Source: Dermanyssus gallinae (taxonomy: Eukaryota > Arthropoda > Arachnida > Mesostigmata > Dermanyssidae). Taken from it: a stretch of DNA of 64,000 nt. The stretch spans positions 1-64,000 of the forward strand of contig QVRM01003923.1 in the NCBI GenBank assembly GCA_003439945.1, given 5' to 3'. Each line of letters opens with the position of its first letter. Position 1 is the stretch's first letter. Under the pieces are notes generated by a model that ran no database searches, was not told the origin of the DNA, and worked only from the letters and a program-made list of their open reading frames with translations. The translations under genes and the position numbers were made by a program. This document shows positions 10,502-21,804 of this stretch, piece by piece.

Positions 10502-13391
10502 AGCCGGTCCGAGCCACTCGGACAACCTCCCGCAGACGGACCATTTATCCAGCCTCGGGTCGGATACAGGGAACCTAAGCCCGGCTCCTCACTACAACAG
10601 GGTTACTTGCACGCATTGCCAAAGAAACTTTGCAAGAAGAGGAATCAAACGGCACATGACGGCAGCACACTCGAACATTGAACACCCATTTTTACCCCCA
10701 GTCAGCAATCCGGTCGACAACACTGATGGTACCCACCTGCGCGAAAAACTCGCCGAGTACACAAATACATACAAACGGCTCGACACCATCCCTAAAAGTG
10801 CCCGTCCTGCAGTTGCGGTAGCGCTGGCCGACACACTTTCACTCGTACATCAAAACAATGACGCGCATAGCTGGGCCAACCCACTGGTTTTCGCGCATAC
10901 AGTTCTCAGAGCTCCATCACGAAAACAGAACAATCTTAGTTGGACCACATACCTCAGAGACAGAATCGAGGAACATAGATCAGGTAGTGGGCCTTCACCC
11001 GAATTGGTCCCAAGGAAGCACTGGAACAAGCGACCTAACGAGGACGAAGCTGCCGCTAGACGAGCAACCAGGTTACTAGGCGAAGGCGACATTGGAGGCG
11101 CTGCGAGAGCTCTGCTTTCTGTGGGAAGTCCTGTTTGCGCAGTCGAAGCGTTCGTGGAAATGACTTCCAAACACCCTAGTGAACCGGCCGACCTTGACTT
11201 GCCACCAAGACTATCCCTTGCTGAGCCGCTAGTCACCAGTTCAGAAGAGATTCGCGAGGCCGTACGAACCTTTCCGGCAGGGTCTACCGCCGGTATGGAC
11301 GGCCTGCGGCCGCGCCACCTCAGAGACCTTATTGCCACAACCAACACAAATATCGCCAGTCGTCTACTGCGTGACTTAGCAAAAGTGATTGACATTATCA
11401 GAAATGGCACAGTGCCTGAGGCCATCCGCCCTATTATTTTTGGTGGACGCCTCATCGCAATTAAAAAGCCGAGTGGGTAATTTCGTCCAATCGTCATTTC
11501 CTCAGTCTTTCGGAGGATTGCGGCAAAAATCACTGTCAAGCTAGGAACAAATATCGTGTGCGAAAAGCTTGGGGCCCACCAGCTTGGCTCCAATACGCCT
11601 AATGGCATCGAAGCAGTGGTCCACACAACAAGAGCTTTTATGTCTAGCGCACCCATCAATTTCGTCGCCGCCAAACTCGATTTTAAGAATGCTTTTAACC
11701 AGGTCCGTCGCGACCACATACTAAAAACTGTACAAACGGATTGGCCAGAGGCAGCCCCCTTAGTTGACCAAACCTACAGATCCAGTTCAGAGCTCTCATT
11801 CGGTGAAAGAACAATTTTCTCGCGCAGCGGCGTGCAGCAGGGCGACCCCCTTGGTCCGCCGCTATTCTGCCTAGCAATCAAAGAACTGGTCAATTCTATC
11901 CAGTCCCCCTTAAATCTCTGGTACCTAAACGATGGCACCATTGGGGGAGAAGCATCTGTGGTACAGGCAGATATCAAGAGAGTTCTTGACTTCGGTCAGA
12001 AGAGTGGTCTTGAGCTCAACCCCCAGAAGTGCGAAATTATTTACAAAGGCCACCCGAACATACCCGCCTTTGAGGCACTTCTTCCGGGGTGCAAACAAGT
12101 CGAGGCAGCAGATATGACGCTCTTAGGGTCCCCTGTGGGGTCGTCCGCCACTTACCCAGAACTCGCAGGTAAGATAAAGAGTCTTTGCTCTCGCCTAAAC
12201 CGGCTAAACCTGCTTAATCCCCATAGCGCATATCACCTATTAAAATCATCGTTGGGCTCATCGAGAATTATCCACTTCCTCCGCAGCACGGACGTCGGAG
12301 CAAACCAGGACCTGCTGAGGGAGTTAGACAATAGCCTTAGGACCAGCCTTAGCGACCTCCTCAATCTAAACTTGGCCGACAACAACTGGGCTCAGGCCAC
12401 CCTTCCTCTTAGACTCGGAGGTTTGGGAATCCGCTCTGCAGCAGATCTGGCAGCCAGCTGTCACGTTGCTTCATTATACGCCTCAGAAGCTACAGTCCAG
12501 CAGATCAGTCCGGCCATAGCCCTGCAGGCTTTCCAGGATGCCAAAAAAGCTGCTGATACAAGATTCGAGAACCTAGCAGGCCTACTCCCAGAGGCAAACA
12601 AACACCTGCAGAGGTCCTACGACGATCTCATAGTATCCAAGAAATATCAGCGTTTACTGTCCGATGCACTGTCCACGATAGACAAAGCCCGACTACAGGC
12701 GGTTGCCCAAAAAGGGGCTAACAAATGGCTCCAAGCCTTCCTCCCTTCCTCAAACCTTAACACTTTACTTGATCACGAAAGTTTTCGTCTGTGCATCGGC
12801 TTGAGGTTGGGAACAAGACTAACGGAGGAACACCGGTGTCCGTACGGAGCACAAGTGGACATTTGGGGAACCCACGGGCTATCCTGCAACAGAAGCGAAG
12901 GACGTCAAAGCCGTCACAGCGAGATTAACGAGATTACCGCCCGGGCCTTAAAGTCAGCTCTACTGTCATGCATTCGAGAGCCAACCGGCCTCCTGAGAAG
13001 CGACGGAAAGAGGCATGACGGTCTCACCCTTATCCCTTTTGAAAGGGGAAAGGCGCTTATTTGGGATGCTACAGTCACCGACACGCCTGCCCCCTCGAAC
13101 ATGGAGGCTAGCGCATCAGCCGCTGGCTCCGGAGCACGCAAGGCTGAACGTCTAAAGACCAACAAATACGCCCAGCTCACCAACAAGTTCATTTTTGTGC
13201 CACTAGTATTGGAGACACTAGGGGGACCTGGCCCTGAGGCATGGTCGCTTTTACAGAAGATTGGCAAAGAATTGAACTCACGACTGGGGACAAATGAGCT
13301 TTCGACTTTCTACTCCAGCGGCTATCTCTGGCAGTTCAGCGCGGCAATGCGGCAGCCGCTTTATGCGGCAGCATCATTATGGACACAATGA
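10476..13391 (+). pseudogene. LINE ORF2: C2H2 finger, RT, restriction-like endonuclease
   Basis: Enzymatic ORF of the two-ORF LINE, 971 codons in one frame from ATG 10476, interrupted only by TAA 11478-11480 between KPSG and RPIV. Domains: C2H2 finger CTHCQRNFARRGIKRH...H (about residues 44-66); RT with GSTAGMDGLRPRHL, LDFKNAFNQVRRD, GVQQGDPLGPPLFCLAI and WYLNDGTIGG; C-terminal zinc-binding CPYGAQVDIWGTHGLSC (12837-12887) with GRQSRH; and nuclease core GKRHDG followed by LIWDATVTDT. The RT active site reads YLND where YxDD is required, so the first of the paired Asp is Asn (about 11921-11932). The nuclease motif has HD where related copies have PD. Both changes and the stop point to an inactive copy. 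I know this RT-RLE arrangement from many invertebrate elements; the exact clade is unresolved. Confidence 0.85.
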
Positions 13392-13490
13392 GGGGCTGCC
13401 TCGAGGATAAGCTCGATTGGTAGCACCCCTCACAAGCCCAAGGGTAGTTAGATATTCATATTCCACTGTAACCACAAAATGAAATAAAAC

Positions 13491-13506
13491 TATTGTAAGA
13501 TTATTA

Positions 13507-13565
<59 letters not shown>

Positions 13566-13666
13566 AAGATTATTAGTATATATATATATATATATAGTAC
13601 GTTACTATTAATTTTATATAATTTTGATTTAGCGATTATGTAGGATGGTGACGCTTTTCCTGAAAG

Positions 13667-13698
<32 letters not shown>

Positions 13699-13700
13699 CA
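13491..13700. repeat. Duplicated (TA)n block after the LINE
   Basis: ATTGTAAGATTATTAG plus (TA)n occurs twice in tandem (from 13491 and from 13561). A third (TA)n run sits at about 13668-13694. The runs at 13577-13597 and 13668-13694 are each followed by a similar TTACTATTA...TATATAATT segment, suggesting local tandem duplication with slippage. Confidence 0.8.
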
Positions 13701-13740
13701 TTACTATTACCATCATTATATAATTCTGACATAACTTATA

Positions 13741-14308
13741 TATAACACGGTGTTTAAAGGGTTCCGGCGACTTTATTGTGGAGCAAAACTTGACGACCTG
13801 TTTTTTTTTAATACAACAGTAACGTTGTCGTAAGGCTGGCTTTCAAAAGTGTATATTTACCTGTATAAAACAGTTATCCATACCTTCTATTGCTCGCCCG
13901 TCTGGAGCCCGCACGTCCAGGAAACTATGTTCGCACAGAGAAGATTCTTAAAAGTCTTTGTAGAAACTCTGATATAATAATCGTAGAAGCCAAATAGTGC
14001 TTTCACTAAAGTGTATTGCAAGCCTTGGAATAATCAATATTATGTTCGCCTGGCCAGATAATCCCCATTGGCTAGAAGAAAATGGTGGCGTCAAATCGGG
14101 AAAACGCGATGTTTATAGAATAAGTTCACGATATGTGATATATATATATGCGGGGATGTCAAACGAAGTGCGATATGTACCAAAATGTAGTACACCCCGT
14201 GATTCGCTCAATAGCAGAACTATCGAAGCAAAAGCAAAACGCGTTGCTGTAAATGTATTTTCTACCCAACCAGAGAGTTAATAAATAATCGAACAAATAG
14301 TATAATAA

Positions 14309-14312
<4 letters not shown>
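13741..14312. other. Unassigned DNA before mariner
   Basis: A 94-codon open frame (13997-14281) is present but shows no recognisable motif and is not called a gene. The segment ends in the (TA)n that flanks the mariner. Confidence 0.5.
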
Positions 14313-14339
<27 letters not shown>

Positions 14340-15628
14340 CAGGTAGTTCAATAAGTTCTTAGAATGAGCTTTTTAGAATTCGAATTTTGGCACGCTTTCA
14401 CCGCTAATAGGAACTGCAACTTTTCGACTGCTAGCACTCAATATATTATGGTGATTGGCCGTTGCGATTTCGTTTGATAGCTTTTCCCGTGCAACGTATC
14501 GGCGTGATTTTAAAAATGGAGGAAAAAGAGTTTCGAGTGGTTATCAAGCATTTTTATTTCAAAGGTTGGGATGCGACCCAAGTAAAAATTGAGTTAGACG
14601 AGACGTACAGTGACTCTGCGCCATGTTTTGCCACTGTTTCCAACTGGATTAATGTGTTAAAAAGAGGTCGCAGGAGCACCGAGGATGAACTACGTCCAGG
14701 AGGCCAAAAACGGCAACTGATGAGGAAAACGTAGAGAAAGTGCGAAAAATTCTTGGCACAGATAAGCGAATGAACACTAAGGAAATAGCGGAGGCATTAG
14801 GAATTAGTTTAGGCAGTGTGCATTTTATCCTACACGAAAACTTGAAGATGAAAGAGCTTAGAGCAAAATGGCTGCCGCATTTGCTCAACCAAGGCCAAAA
14901 AGACGCGCCTGTTTTGGCTTTACAGCGAAATTTGGCCAAGATGTCGAACAATCTGTCGGATTTTTGGTGCAAATTCATGACCGTCGATGAAAGCCGGGTT
15001 CATCACTACACTCCCGAGACCCAAGAAGCATCTTGCCAATGGTGTGCACCTGATGAAGGACCTCCGAAGAGGGTGCGGACAACGGCATTGACCGGAAAGG
15101 TGATGGCTACAGTTTTTTTAAGACCAACGTAGAATAATGCTGGTCGACTACCTTGAGAGCTGTAAAACGATCACAGGAGAATATTATGCAAGACTGTTGG
15201 ACTGCCGTTAGCAAGAACTCATCGTGAAACGGCCCGTTTTGCAGAAGAAGGTTGTCCCGTTTCACCAGGGCAATGCTCCTGCACACAAGTCCCGGCAAGC
15301 ATCGGCAAAACTGGCCCAACTGAGGTTCAAACTTATTGAACAACCCTCCTATTCTCCAAACCTGGCCCCCTCTGATTATTTCCTCTTCGGACATTTGAAG
15401 AATAGTCTCGGTGGAAAGCGTTTTTCCAGCAATGAAGAGGTTAAGGCTGCTGTCAATGCCTATTTTCAGTCTAACGACGCGGAATTCTACTCAAGAGGTA
15501 TGAAAGCTCTGAAATCTCGGTGGGAAAAGTGTATTGAGCTTCTCGGGGAGTATATCGAATAAGAAAAATTTAAAAACATGATTTGGAAAATTCTCGGTTT
15601 TCATTCTAAGAACTTATTGAACTACCTG
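14340..15628 (+). mobile_element. mariner transposon with perfect 28-bp TIRs
   Basis: The terminal inverted repeats at 14340-14367 and 15601-15628 are exact reverse complements (outer end CAGGTAGTTC). The 1289-bp length is typical of mariner. TA flanks both ends inside (TA)n sequence (about 14313-14339 on the left, 15629-15652 on the right). Only the internal transposase is damaged, so this copy is fairly recent. Confidence 0.95.
14516..15562 (+). pseudogene. mariner transposase, frameshifted
   Basis: DD34D transposase starting at ATG 14516 (MEEKEFRVVIKHFYFKG) and ending at TAA 15560-15562, about 348 codons, the normal family length. The N-terminal helix-turn-helix part is in one frame to about 14734, the middle in a second frame (14740-15132), and the C-terminal part is back in the first frame (15224-15562). 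Frameshifts therefore lie near 14720 and 15120. There is also a stop near 15209-15211. First catalytic Asp: TVDESRVHHY. The second should be in HxDNAPAH but reads FHQGNAPAHKS, so Asp is replaced by Gly. Third Asp: LAPSDYFLFGHLK. The protein cannot be active. Neighbouring TIRs confirm that it belongs to this element. Confidence 0.95.
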
Positions 15629-15770
15629 TATACATATATATATATATATATACGCTTAAGGGGATAAAGTAGATACATCAGACTGTTGACTATCTTACCG
15701 TGATACTAGTTAAATAATCTTAGGTTTAAAGAACGAGCTTGTGACATTTAAATAGCCCACGATGCAATTC

Positions 15771-15878
<108 letters not shown>

Positions 15879-15966
15879 GACAGGTGTCGAACGCGGATGG
15901 TGATAATCGCTATATTCGGACAAGAACGAACTTAAGATTGAGCGTGACGTGGTAGCACGAGCGACC

Positions 15967-16425
15967 ATGGCAAACTTCGATCATCATTTCAGACCGCACG
16001 GGGGCTATTCCGACCTGTCACAGACAGACACAACGCGCGATTACCTCCTTGGAACCAATTCGTTGACACCATACAGAAGGCCCGATCTGACTTCTGATGA
16101 TGGCTGGCGGCACGACAGCAGCAACAACAACGACGACAACGACGACGACCGCCGCTGCTGCAGACCGATCCGCACCAGGCTAGCAGTACGGGGGGGAAAG
16201 CTGCCGCGTCTCAGCGGTGCACAGAGTTCGAGGCCGCCTCAGACCGGTCGTGGTCACGCTAGGGCTCCCGGTGGCAAATCGGTAGGCCGAAATGCACCGT
16301 CGCAGCGGCACGAAAAGAGAAACGTGCCACGGTGTGTGCCACGTGGAGCAACGTCGCAGGCTCGACAGAAGACCAGCCCAAAGCAGACCCGCCGTGCGTC
16401 GGCCAAAAAGCGCGCATGTAAATAA
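15967..16425 (+). CDS. Hypothetical basic protein or exon
   Basis: A 152-codon open frame starting in a strong Kozak context (ACCATGG). The N-terminal 45 residues look ordinary ([19 protein letters not shown]). Next comes an Asn/Asp-rich run (residues about 52-61), and then an Arg/Lys/Pro/Ser-rich C-terminal half with no recognised domain. I do not recognise the protein. The low-complexity second half weakens the case; it could be a first exon, with the reading frame beyond some internal GT being fortuitous. No neighbours share a function. Confidence 0.3.
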   Translation: MANFDHHFRPHGGYSDLSQTDTTRDYLLGTNSLTPYRRPDLTSDDGWRHDSSNNNDDNDDDRRCCRPIRTRLAVRGGKLPRLSGAQSSRPPQTGRGHARAPGGKSVGRNAPSQRHEKRNVPRCVPRGATSQARQKTSPKQTRRASAKKRACK

Positions 16426-16615
16426 ATTCGAAATTATCACAAATGATGTGTCTGTCTGTCTGTCTGCGAGGTCACGATCAAATGCTAATCACGCGCCCAC
16501 TCACTCACGCAGACTCACTATCATTCCCCAATTTTATCATTCGGACCCGGCTCTTAAAAAATTGCATGAAAAAACGGTACGTAATCGGTCGTCTATTTCT
16601 CAAACATCGGTGTTC

Positions 16616-16617
<2 letters not shown>

Positions 16618-16649
<32 letters not shown>

Positions 16650-16743
16650 TAGTTCGCTCAATAGCAGAATAGACTAGACAGACCCGTACCCCGTTGTCAC
16701 CACAGGTGCAATTACTCTTATGTAAAAGCACCGTACCATTCTG

Positions 16744-16783
<40 letters not shown>
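16618..16783. repeat. Two (TA)n arrays with diverged flanking repeat
   Basis: (TA)n occurs at about 16618-16647 and about 16744-16783. Each is followed by a CAGAAT-GxCTAGACAG...GTTGT segment, suggesting a diverged tandem duplication of about 125 bp. Confidence 0.75.
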
Positions 16784-16787
<4 letters not shown>

Positions 16788-16861
16788 ATGGGCTAGACAG
16801 GATAGAATAAATGCGTAACTCGTTGTTGTAAACGATTTTGTTACTATTGAATATATTTCCA

Positions 16862-17985
16862 AATAATGACTACTTATATGAGGACATTATTGCAGTTTTT
16901 CTTAGTGTTAGTGTCAAATCATCTTAAAATAACAAAAAATGTGACTCGTGTAGTGCGTTATGTGTCCCCAAGTGGTAAGCTATGATAGGAACTAAAAACA
17001 CATCAAAAAGAAGCTTGCCATTGTATAAAATATAACAGATAATACATGGGACAATATATTACACATTTTTTTTTTTTAGAAGGTGGACGTTCTTGTACAC
17101 GCCGGCTAAAACAATAATAATCCCTGCTCTTGGACTTAATTTCATAATGTCCGTGCGCGACTGGTTAGGCGACACTCTGTCACCGATGAAGGCCGTCAAC
17201 ATCTTTTTTTCCGAATGATCATACGTTTCTGCTCTGTAGACACAGTTCGAACCTTGCTTGATAGCATCCAACAATGTGACTGATGGCACACATTATTGTG
17301 CTGGACCTGCATTTAATAGTTGACAGCAAGGAGGAGGCCGCCATCAAAAGAGCTTATGGCCTGTGGCAGCAAAAACTTTCCACGCCTTAACTAAAGGGTC
17401 CTTTTCTCACTCGCTCTCAATTAGGTCTTGATGGATCGCAAAACAGACCGAGTCGGAAAAACGAGGACATCGCAAGCTGCCACGGATCCCGTGCGTTTCA
17501 CTTATTGCCCAAGGGACGTTTAGCGTGCTTACCAATATGTACTGTATGGACATCGCAAGTGGCATAGAGAAAACACGGCGCACAGTCTTCGAGACTGACG
17601 ATGATATTCTAACTGAAGTTCTGCACACCGCACTTGTTTTAACTAATGTACTATATATTAATTCAACCATGTTATAATTGTTATAATTAATATTACTAGT
17701 CGTAGTAATAGTCGTAGCAGTCGTCGTATAATAGGAGTATGAATGTCAATTATAAAAATTACTCATAACATTAACATTAAACCATAACTTTATATAACCA
17801 GACCGTGTATAGGAGTTATGCATACAACTGCACAATAGTTGTACTACTAATGTTACAGAACGCACTATGTTTTATATTCTCGGGGGTCTTAGGGATCTAG
17901 AAAGGCAATTAACGTTGAAACCTAAACCTGAGATAAGCTCTCTTCTTTCTTGCCGTAGTCAAATCAGTAGGTACCTCATACTAGT
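16862..17985. other. Unassigned DNA
   Basis: Minus-strand open frames at 17059-17289 and 17407-17670 have no recognisable motif. A T-run sits at 17067-17079. Nothing here supports a gene. Confidence 0.5.
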
Positions 17986-17989
17986 CAAA

Positions 17990-20640
17990 ACAAAAAGTCG
18001 ACAATTAGATTCTTTCAGTGGAAATGTGAAGGTAAAAAATCGAGTTTACGATTACTTCCCTTAACGGACCAATTCGACGTGTTAGTTATTACCGAGACCT
18101 GGGCCGCCAAGCCCACAGTCATCCCCGATTGGCGTGTAGCGAAATGTCTAGGTACCCAGTCAGAAGGACCAGGTCGATTGAGTGGAGGAGTTGCTGTCAT
18201 ATATAATAGTAAACTTCCTGGAATTCATCCCTGCTACAGTTAAGTCAATTGCGTAATCCTTACGGGATACACAATAAACGTGATTGCAGCCTACTCTAGT
18301 CCATCGGAGGATACGGAAATTCTGCTGGAGAAACTGATAGCGTGCCTAGATACGGTAGACTTTCAGAAAATAACTGTACTCTGCGGCGATCTCACCTGTC
18401 CACTTAATAAGGCAAAGCACCCAAGAACAGCGTCACTGGCGTCTCGGAGCTATCTACAGCTGATGACTCGACATTTATCGCGCCGCAAGGACAATCGACA
18501 ATAGATATATTTGATACAAATGCTGATCCGCGTAATGTGGAATATAGAGGAATACAACGGGATACCCTGGCGTTTGGAGTAAAGTGGCATTTACCAGTTG
18601 CGATAAATATCTCATTTGGCCCGCAAACTTTCTACAGCAAGCGGCCTTCTCTGAGTCGTACCCTCGAGATCACATGACTGAAAACCGATGCTCGAAGTGT
18701 TCTTCCTGTTCCAGTACTGATCGACGTAGAGTCATATGCTTGCAGGCTCCGTAGCGTCATTACCGGTAGCACCCGGCAAAACGAGGTCGTAGTAAGTTTG
18801 TCCCATGGTACAACCAGCAGTGCCGCTCCTTCAAGCACTACATGGTGCAAGCATACATCCTAGCTCGTACACGCCCTGAGATGATGCCTCTTTACACTCA
18901 ACTAAGCCGCGCGTACAAGACAGTGGTAAAGGAAGCTATAAAGGAGCATGAAGAGCGAAGTGAGTACGAGTTACTGGTTGAGGCACACGAATCACCACAC
19001 AAATGGTTGCGTGCCGATAGACGCGCCACTGCATTAGCAATCCAGCCTGAGAAGTTAAACGAGCACTTCCGTAAAATGTTTGCCGGTGCGGTAACTATTC
19101 CGAGCGATGCTCCTGTAGTATTTTCTGCATGGAGCGAGCGAATCCAGGAAGCTCGCCAGGCCCTGTCTCGCCCATTTATCGACTCGGAGGTAACTGAAGC
19201 AATGGTGAAGGCGCCGCTGGGTAAGGCCCCCGGACCTGACCTAGTGGTAAACGAACATCTCCGGCAGGCCACGTTGTTAGTGCCGTGTTTCACTGCTCTT
19301 TTTAATAAAGTGCTTAGAACATCCCAATTACCCGTGGAATGGAGGACCAGTCTTCTCAGTATCATTGCTAAGGGATAGGGATACCCGCTGGCTCCATCAT
19401 CCTATCGAGGAATATCGAAAAAGAGCGTAATATATAGGCTTCTGTCGGCCATCCTAATCCGTCGCCTGGAAGTATTTTTAGAAACTACTGGGGCACTTCC
19501 TGAGCAGCAACACGGATTCAGAAAAGGCAGATCAACAATGACTGCGTGCGCCGTGCTTCTAAACTCAGTGAATCGTACACTTCGTGTCAGGGGGAATTAT
19601 CTATTCGCCGTGTTCGTAGACTTCAAGGCGGCCTTTGATACGGCCTCGCGAACGATCATCCTTGACAAGCTGACACATAGTGGAGTCCCATTGAGCATGC
19701 TAGAGCTTCTAAGAAGCATCTTGCAAGAGGGACTGGTAATAATAGACGATGGGGTTGCTGAGCACGCGCCGATCACTCAGACCACCGGTGTTGCTCAGGG
19801 TGATACCTGAGTCCTCTGTTGTTCTCAATGTTGGTAAGCGATTTCCCGGCGGAAATACATAGTCGGCATTCACAAGTGGAAACGCTTATGTATGCCGATG
19901 ATTTAGTATTGCTCTCCCGAAATCGCTTTCACTTGCAGCAGTTGCTTGTAACTCTACAGGGCTATGTAAACCGGAACAAATTGGAGATCAATGCGAGCAA
20001 GACAAAAGCGATGAAATTCCGACGAGGAGCAAGACTGGCCAAAAGCGATGAGCTCCGACTGGATTCAGACATAGTCGAAATCGTTCCATACTTTCCCTAG
20101 TTGGGGGTCGTGTTTTCTTCACGTGGCACAAGCTTCTCCGGGCATGTTAAAGAAAGAGTCCGAAAAGGCCTACAATATTTTTATAGTGTCAAGGACCCAT
20201 GCAGACTGTCGAGATCGAACCTAAGGGCGTTTGATCAACTCAAAGCCAGTTTTCTATAGAAATCATTGAACGTCCATCGCACTAGCCTGAATAGGTTAGT
20301 GTACTTACTGGCATCATCGCCGTTATTCGTTAAGGACTTACAGAGGATGTACAACCTGCCGAAGACGACGGTTTTTAGAGAACACGTCTTAGACAGGGAA
20401 AATAAAATGGCCGACATCGACCCGCTGTTTTATGAAACGAGAGCAATGACGTCGAATTTGTTGAGAGCCTGCAGTTATGAGAACCGGCATCAACAACTTT
20501 GTGGCTGCCCGTGTGATCTATATCACCTTCAGCGTTATGAAAGAGCAATTCCGCTGTCTCAACTCTGGAAATGCGATGTCCATAATGTATATTCGTAAAC
20601 CAATCATTGGTTAATAAAACTACTACTACTACTAATAGGT
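17990..20640 (+). pseudogene. APE-type LINE ORF2, decayed
   Basis: Remnant of an endonuclease/reverse-transcriptase polyprotein. The APE-like nuclease is visible as VLVITETW (about 18080), SGGVAVIYNS and a diverged LCGDLTCPL (canonical GDFN). RT motifs follow: GKAPGPDLVVNEHL (about 19220), PEQQHGFRKGRST (about 19500), FVDFKAAFDTASR (about 19615), TTGVAQGDT with an in-frame TGA, then SPLLFSM and YADDLVLLS (about 19890). The C-terminal segment runs to about 20598. Stops at about 18242, 19376, 19809, 20098 and 20258, plus frame changes, kill it. The 3' end carries AATAAA and a short (ACT)n tail at about 20617-20633. It is CR1/I-like in motif spelling; the clade is unassigned. Confidence 0.85.
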
Positions 20641-20725
20641 AGGTATACGTTGTGCGGCTTAAAAGACGGTGACACCCATATCACGTACAACATTTGATAT
20701 GTGTAGATATTCATTATTATTATCT

Positions 20726-21050
20726 TGTAAAAAATATTTGCTTGCCTCGAGGCATACTATGTTTTCGAGTTAATCAAAAATGGCATCGCGCTGGACTAAA
20801 TCTGCACTAATGCTCCAAAAAGCTATGTCGAAAAATTTAATACTAAAAATATGTCATTGTTTTTTTTTTTTAGATATATGTGCACATTCATACGCGAGCC
20901 ATTCAATATTGTTAGGTTGTGAAAATATTTGTTTGCCTCGAGACATCCTATATTTTCGAGTTAATCAAAAATGGCATCGCGCTGGACTAAATTTGCACTA
21001 ATGCTCCAAAAAGCTATGTCGAAAAATAGAAAACAAAATATTTCATTGTT
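20726..21050. repeat. Tandem duplication, about 145-bp unit
   Basis: The segment at about 20726-20871 (AAATATTTG, GCCTCGAG, TTCGAGTTAATC, GGCATCGCGCTGG, CTATGTCGAAAAAT) recurs at about 20920-21050 with few changes, spaced about 190 bp apart. Both copies end in a T-run. No gene is evident; it may be part of a larger unrecognised repeat. Confidence 0.85.
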
Positions 21051-21179
21051 TTTTTTCTATTTTGATTTTGATACATGTGATCTTACTTGCCGAATGACCT
21101 AACATGTACATAGTGTTTATTTTTAACATAGCTTTCCAACTATATTCAGGTATCCGTCCATATCGACCAAAACGATTTA

Positions 21180-21800
21180 GCAGTCACCATTAAACATACA
21201 CACATAATTCTCGATTTACAACGAAGACATATTGATATTTTAAACAAAAGGCAAAGTGATTTTTCAGTATGTGTTCTAAACAACATTTGCACGTTTTACT
21301 ACGATGACTTCTATACATTACACAGACCCAAGGAAACAACTGTGGGCGGCAGCCGGTGTTTGCATACAGGGCTGCTTGCTGATTGGTGGCGGTGCTGCTT
21401 TCGAGAAGTCGGTTGCCTCCAACGATCACTCTCGCCGGCTCATATGGACGGGGCACTCCGGATTGCAAAGCGTTATGTGACTGATACATGGGCACCCTTT
21501 AGAGTCTGCTACCAAACCTAGCAGCAGTTCTATACGCAGCCTCTCACGACTACTCACACGACGACGTGTGGGCCGGGCCGTTCAGTAGGGCCGGGCGCTC
21601 ATATATCGTAGTTAAGTAGCAGGACGCAGAAAACAAAGGTATGAGGTAAGGGGAGAGAGAGAGGAATAGCAGGACAAAACATTGCGCCGAATTACCGAGC
21701 AACCCAGTCAAGTAGAGAGATATGCGGGTGGGTGAGTGTGTGATCAGGCTGGTGGGCTGACTGACAGACAGACAAACAGAGAGGCAGCAGGTAGATGATG
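21180..21800. other. Unassigned DNA with GA-rich segment
   Basis: No recognisable frame. A purine-rich GAGAGA stretch occurs at about 21652-21664 and CAGACAGACAAACAGAGAGG near 21765. Confidence 0.5.
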
Positions 21801-21804
21801 AGCT

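Larger units (their letters stand above)
8323..13507 (+). mobile_element. Two-ORF non-LTR retrotransposon with RLE
   Basis: About 5.2 kb lies between two (TA)n arrays. Layout: a leader of about 620 bp (8323-8945) with an internal tandem repeat and a Pol III-like box pair, ORF1 (8946-10501 with one frameshift), ORF2 (10476-13391), and a 3' region of about 115 bp carrying AATAAA at about 13482-13487. ORF2 has reverse transcriptase plus a C-terminal restriction-like endonuclease rather than an APE nuclease. Elements of this nuclease class usually have a single ORF, so the zinc-knuckle ORF1 is notable. The lineage may be related to Utopia-type elements, but I assign that from memory and it is uncertain. 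Both ends are inferred from the (TA)n borders. Confidence 0.75.
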
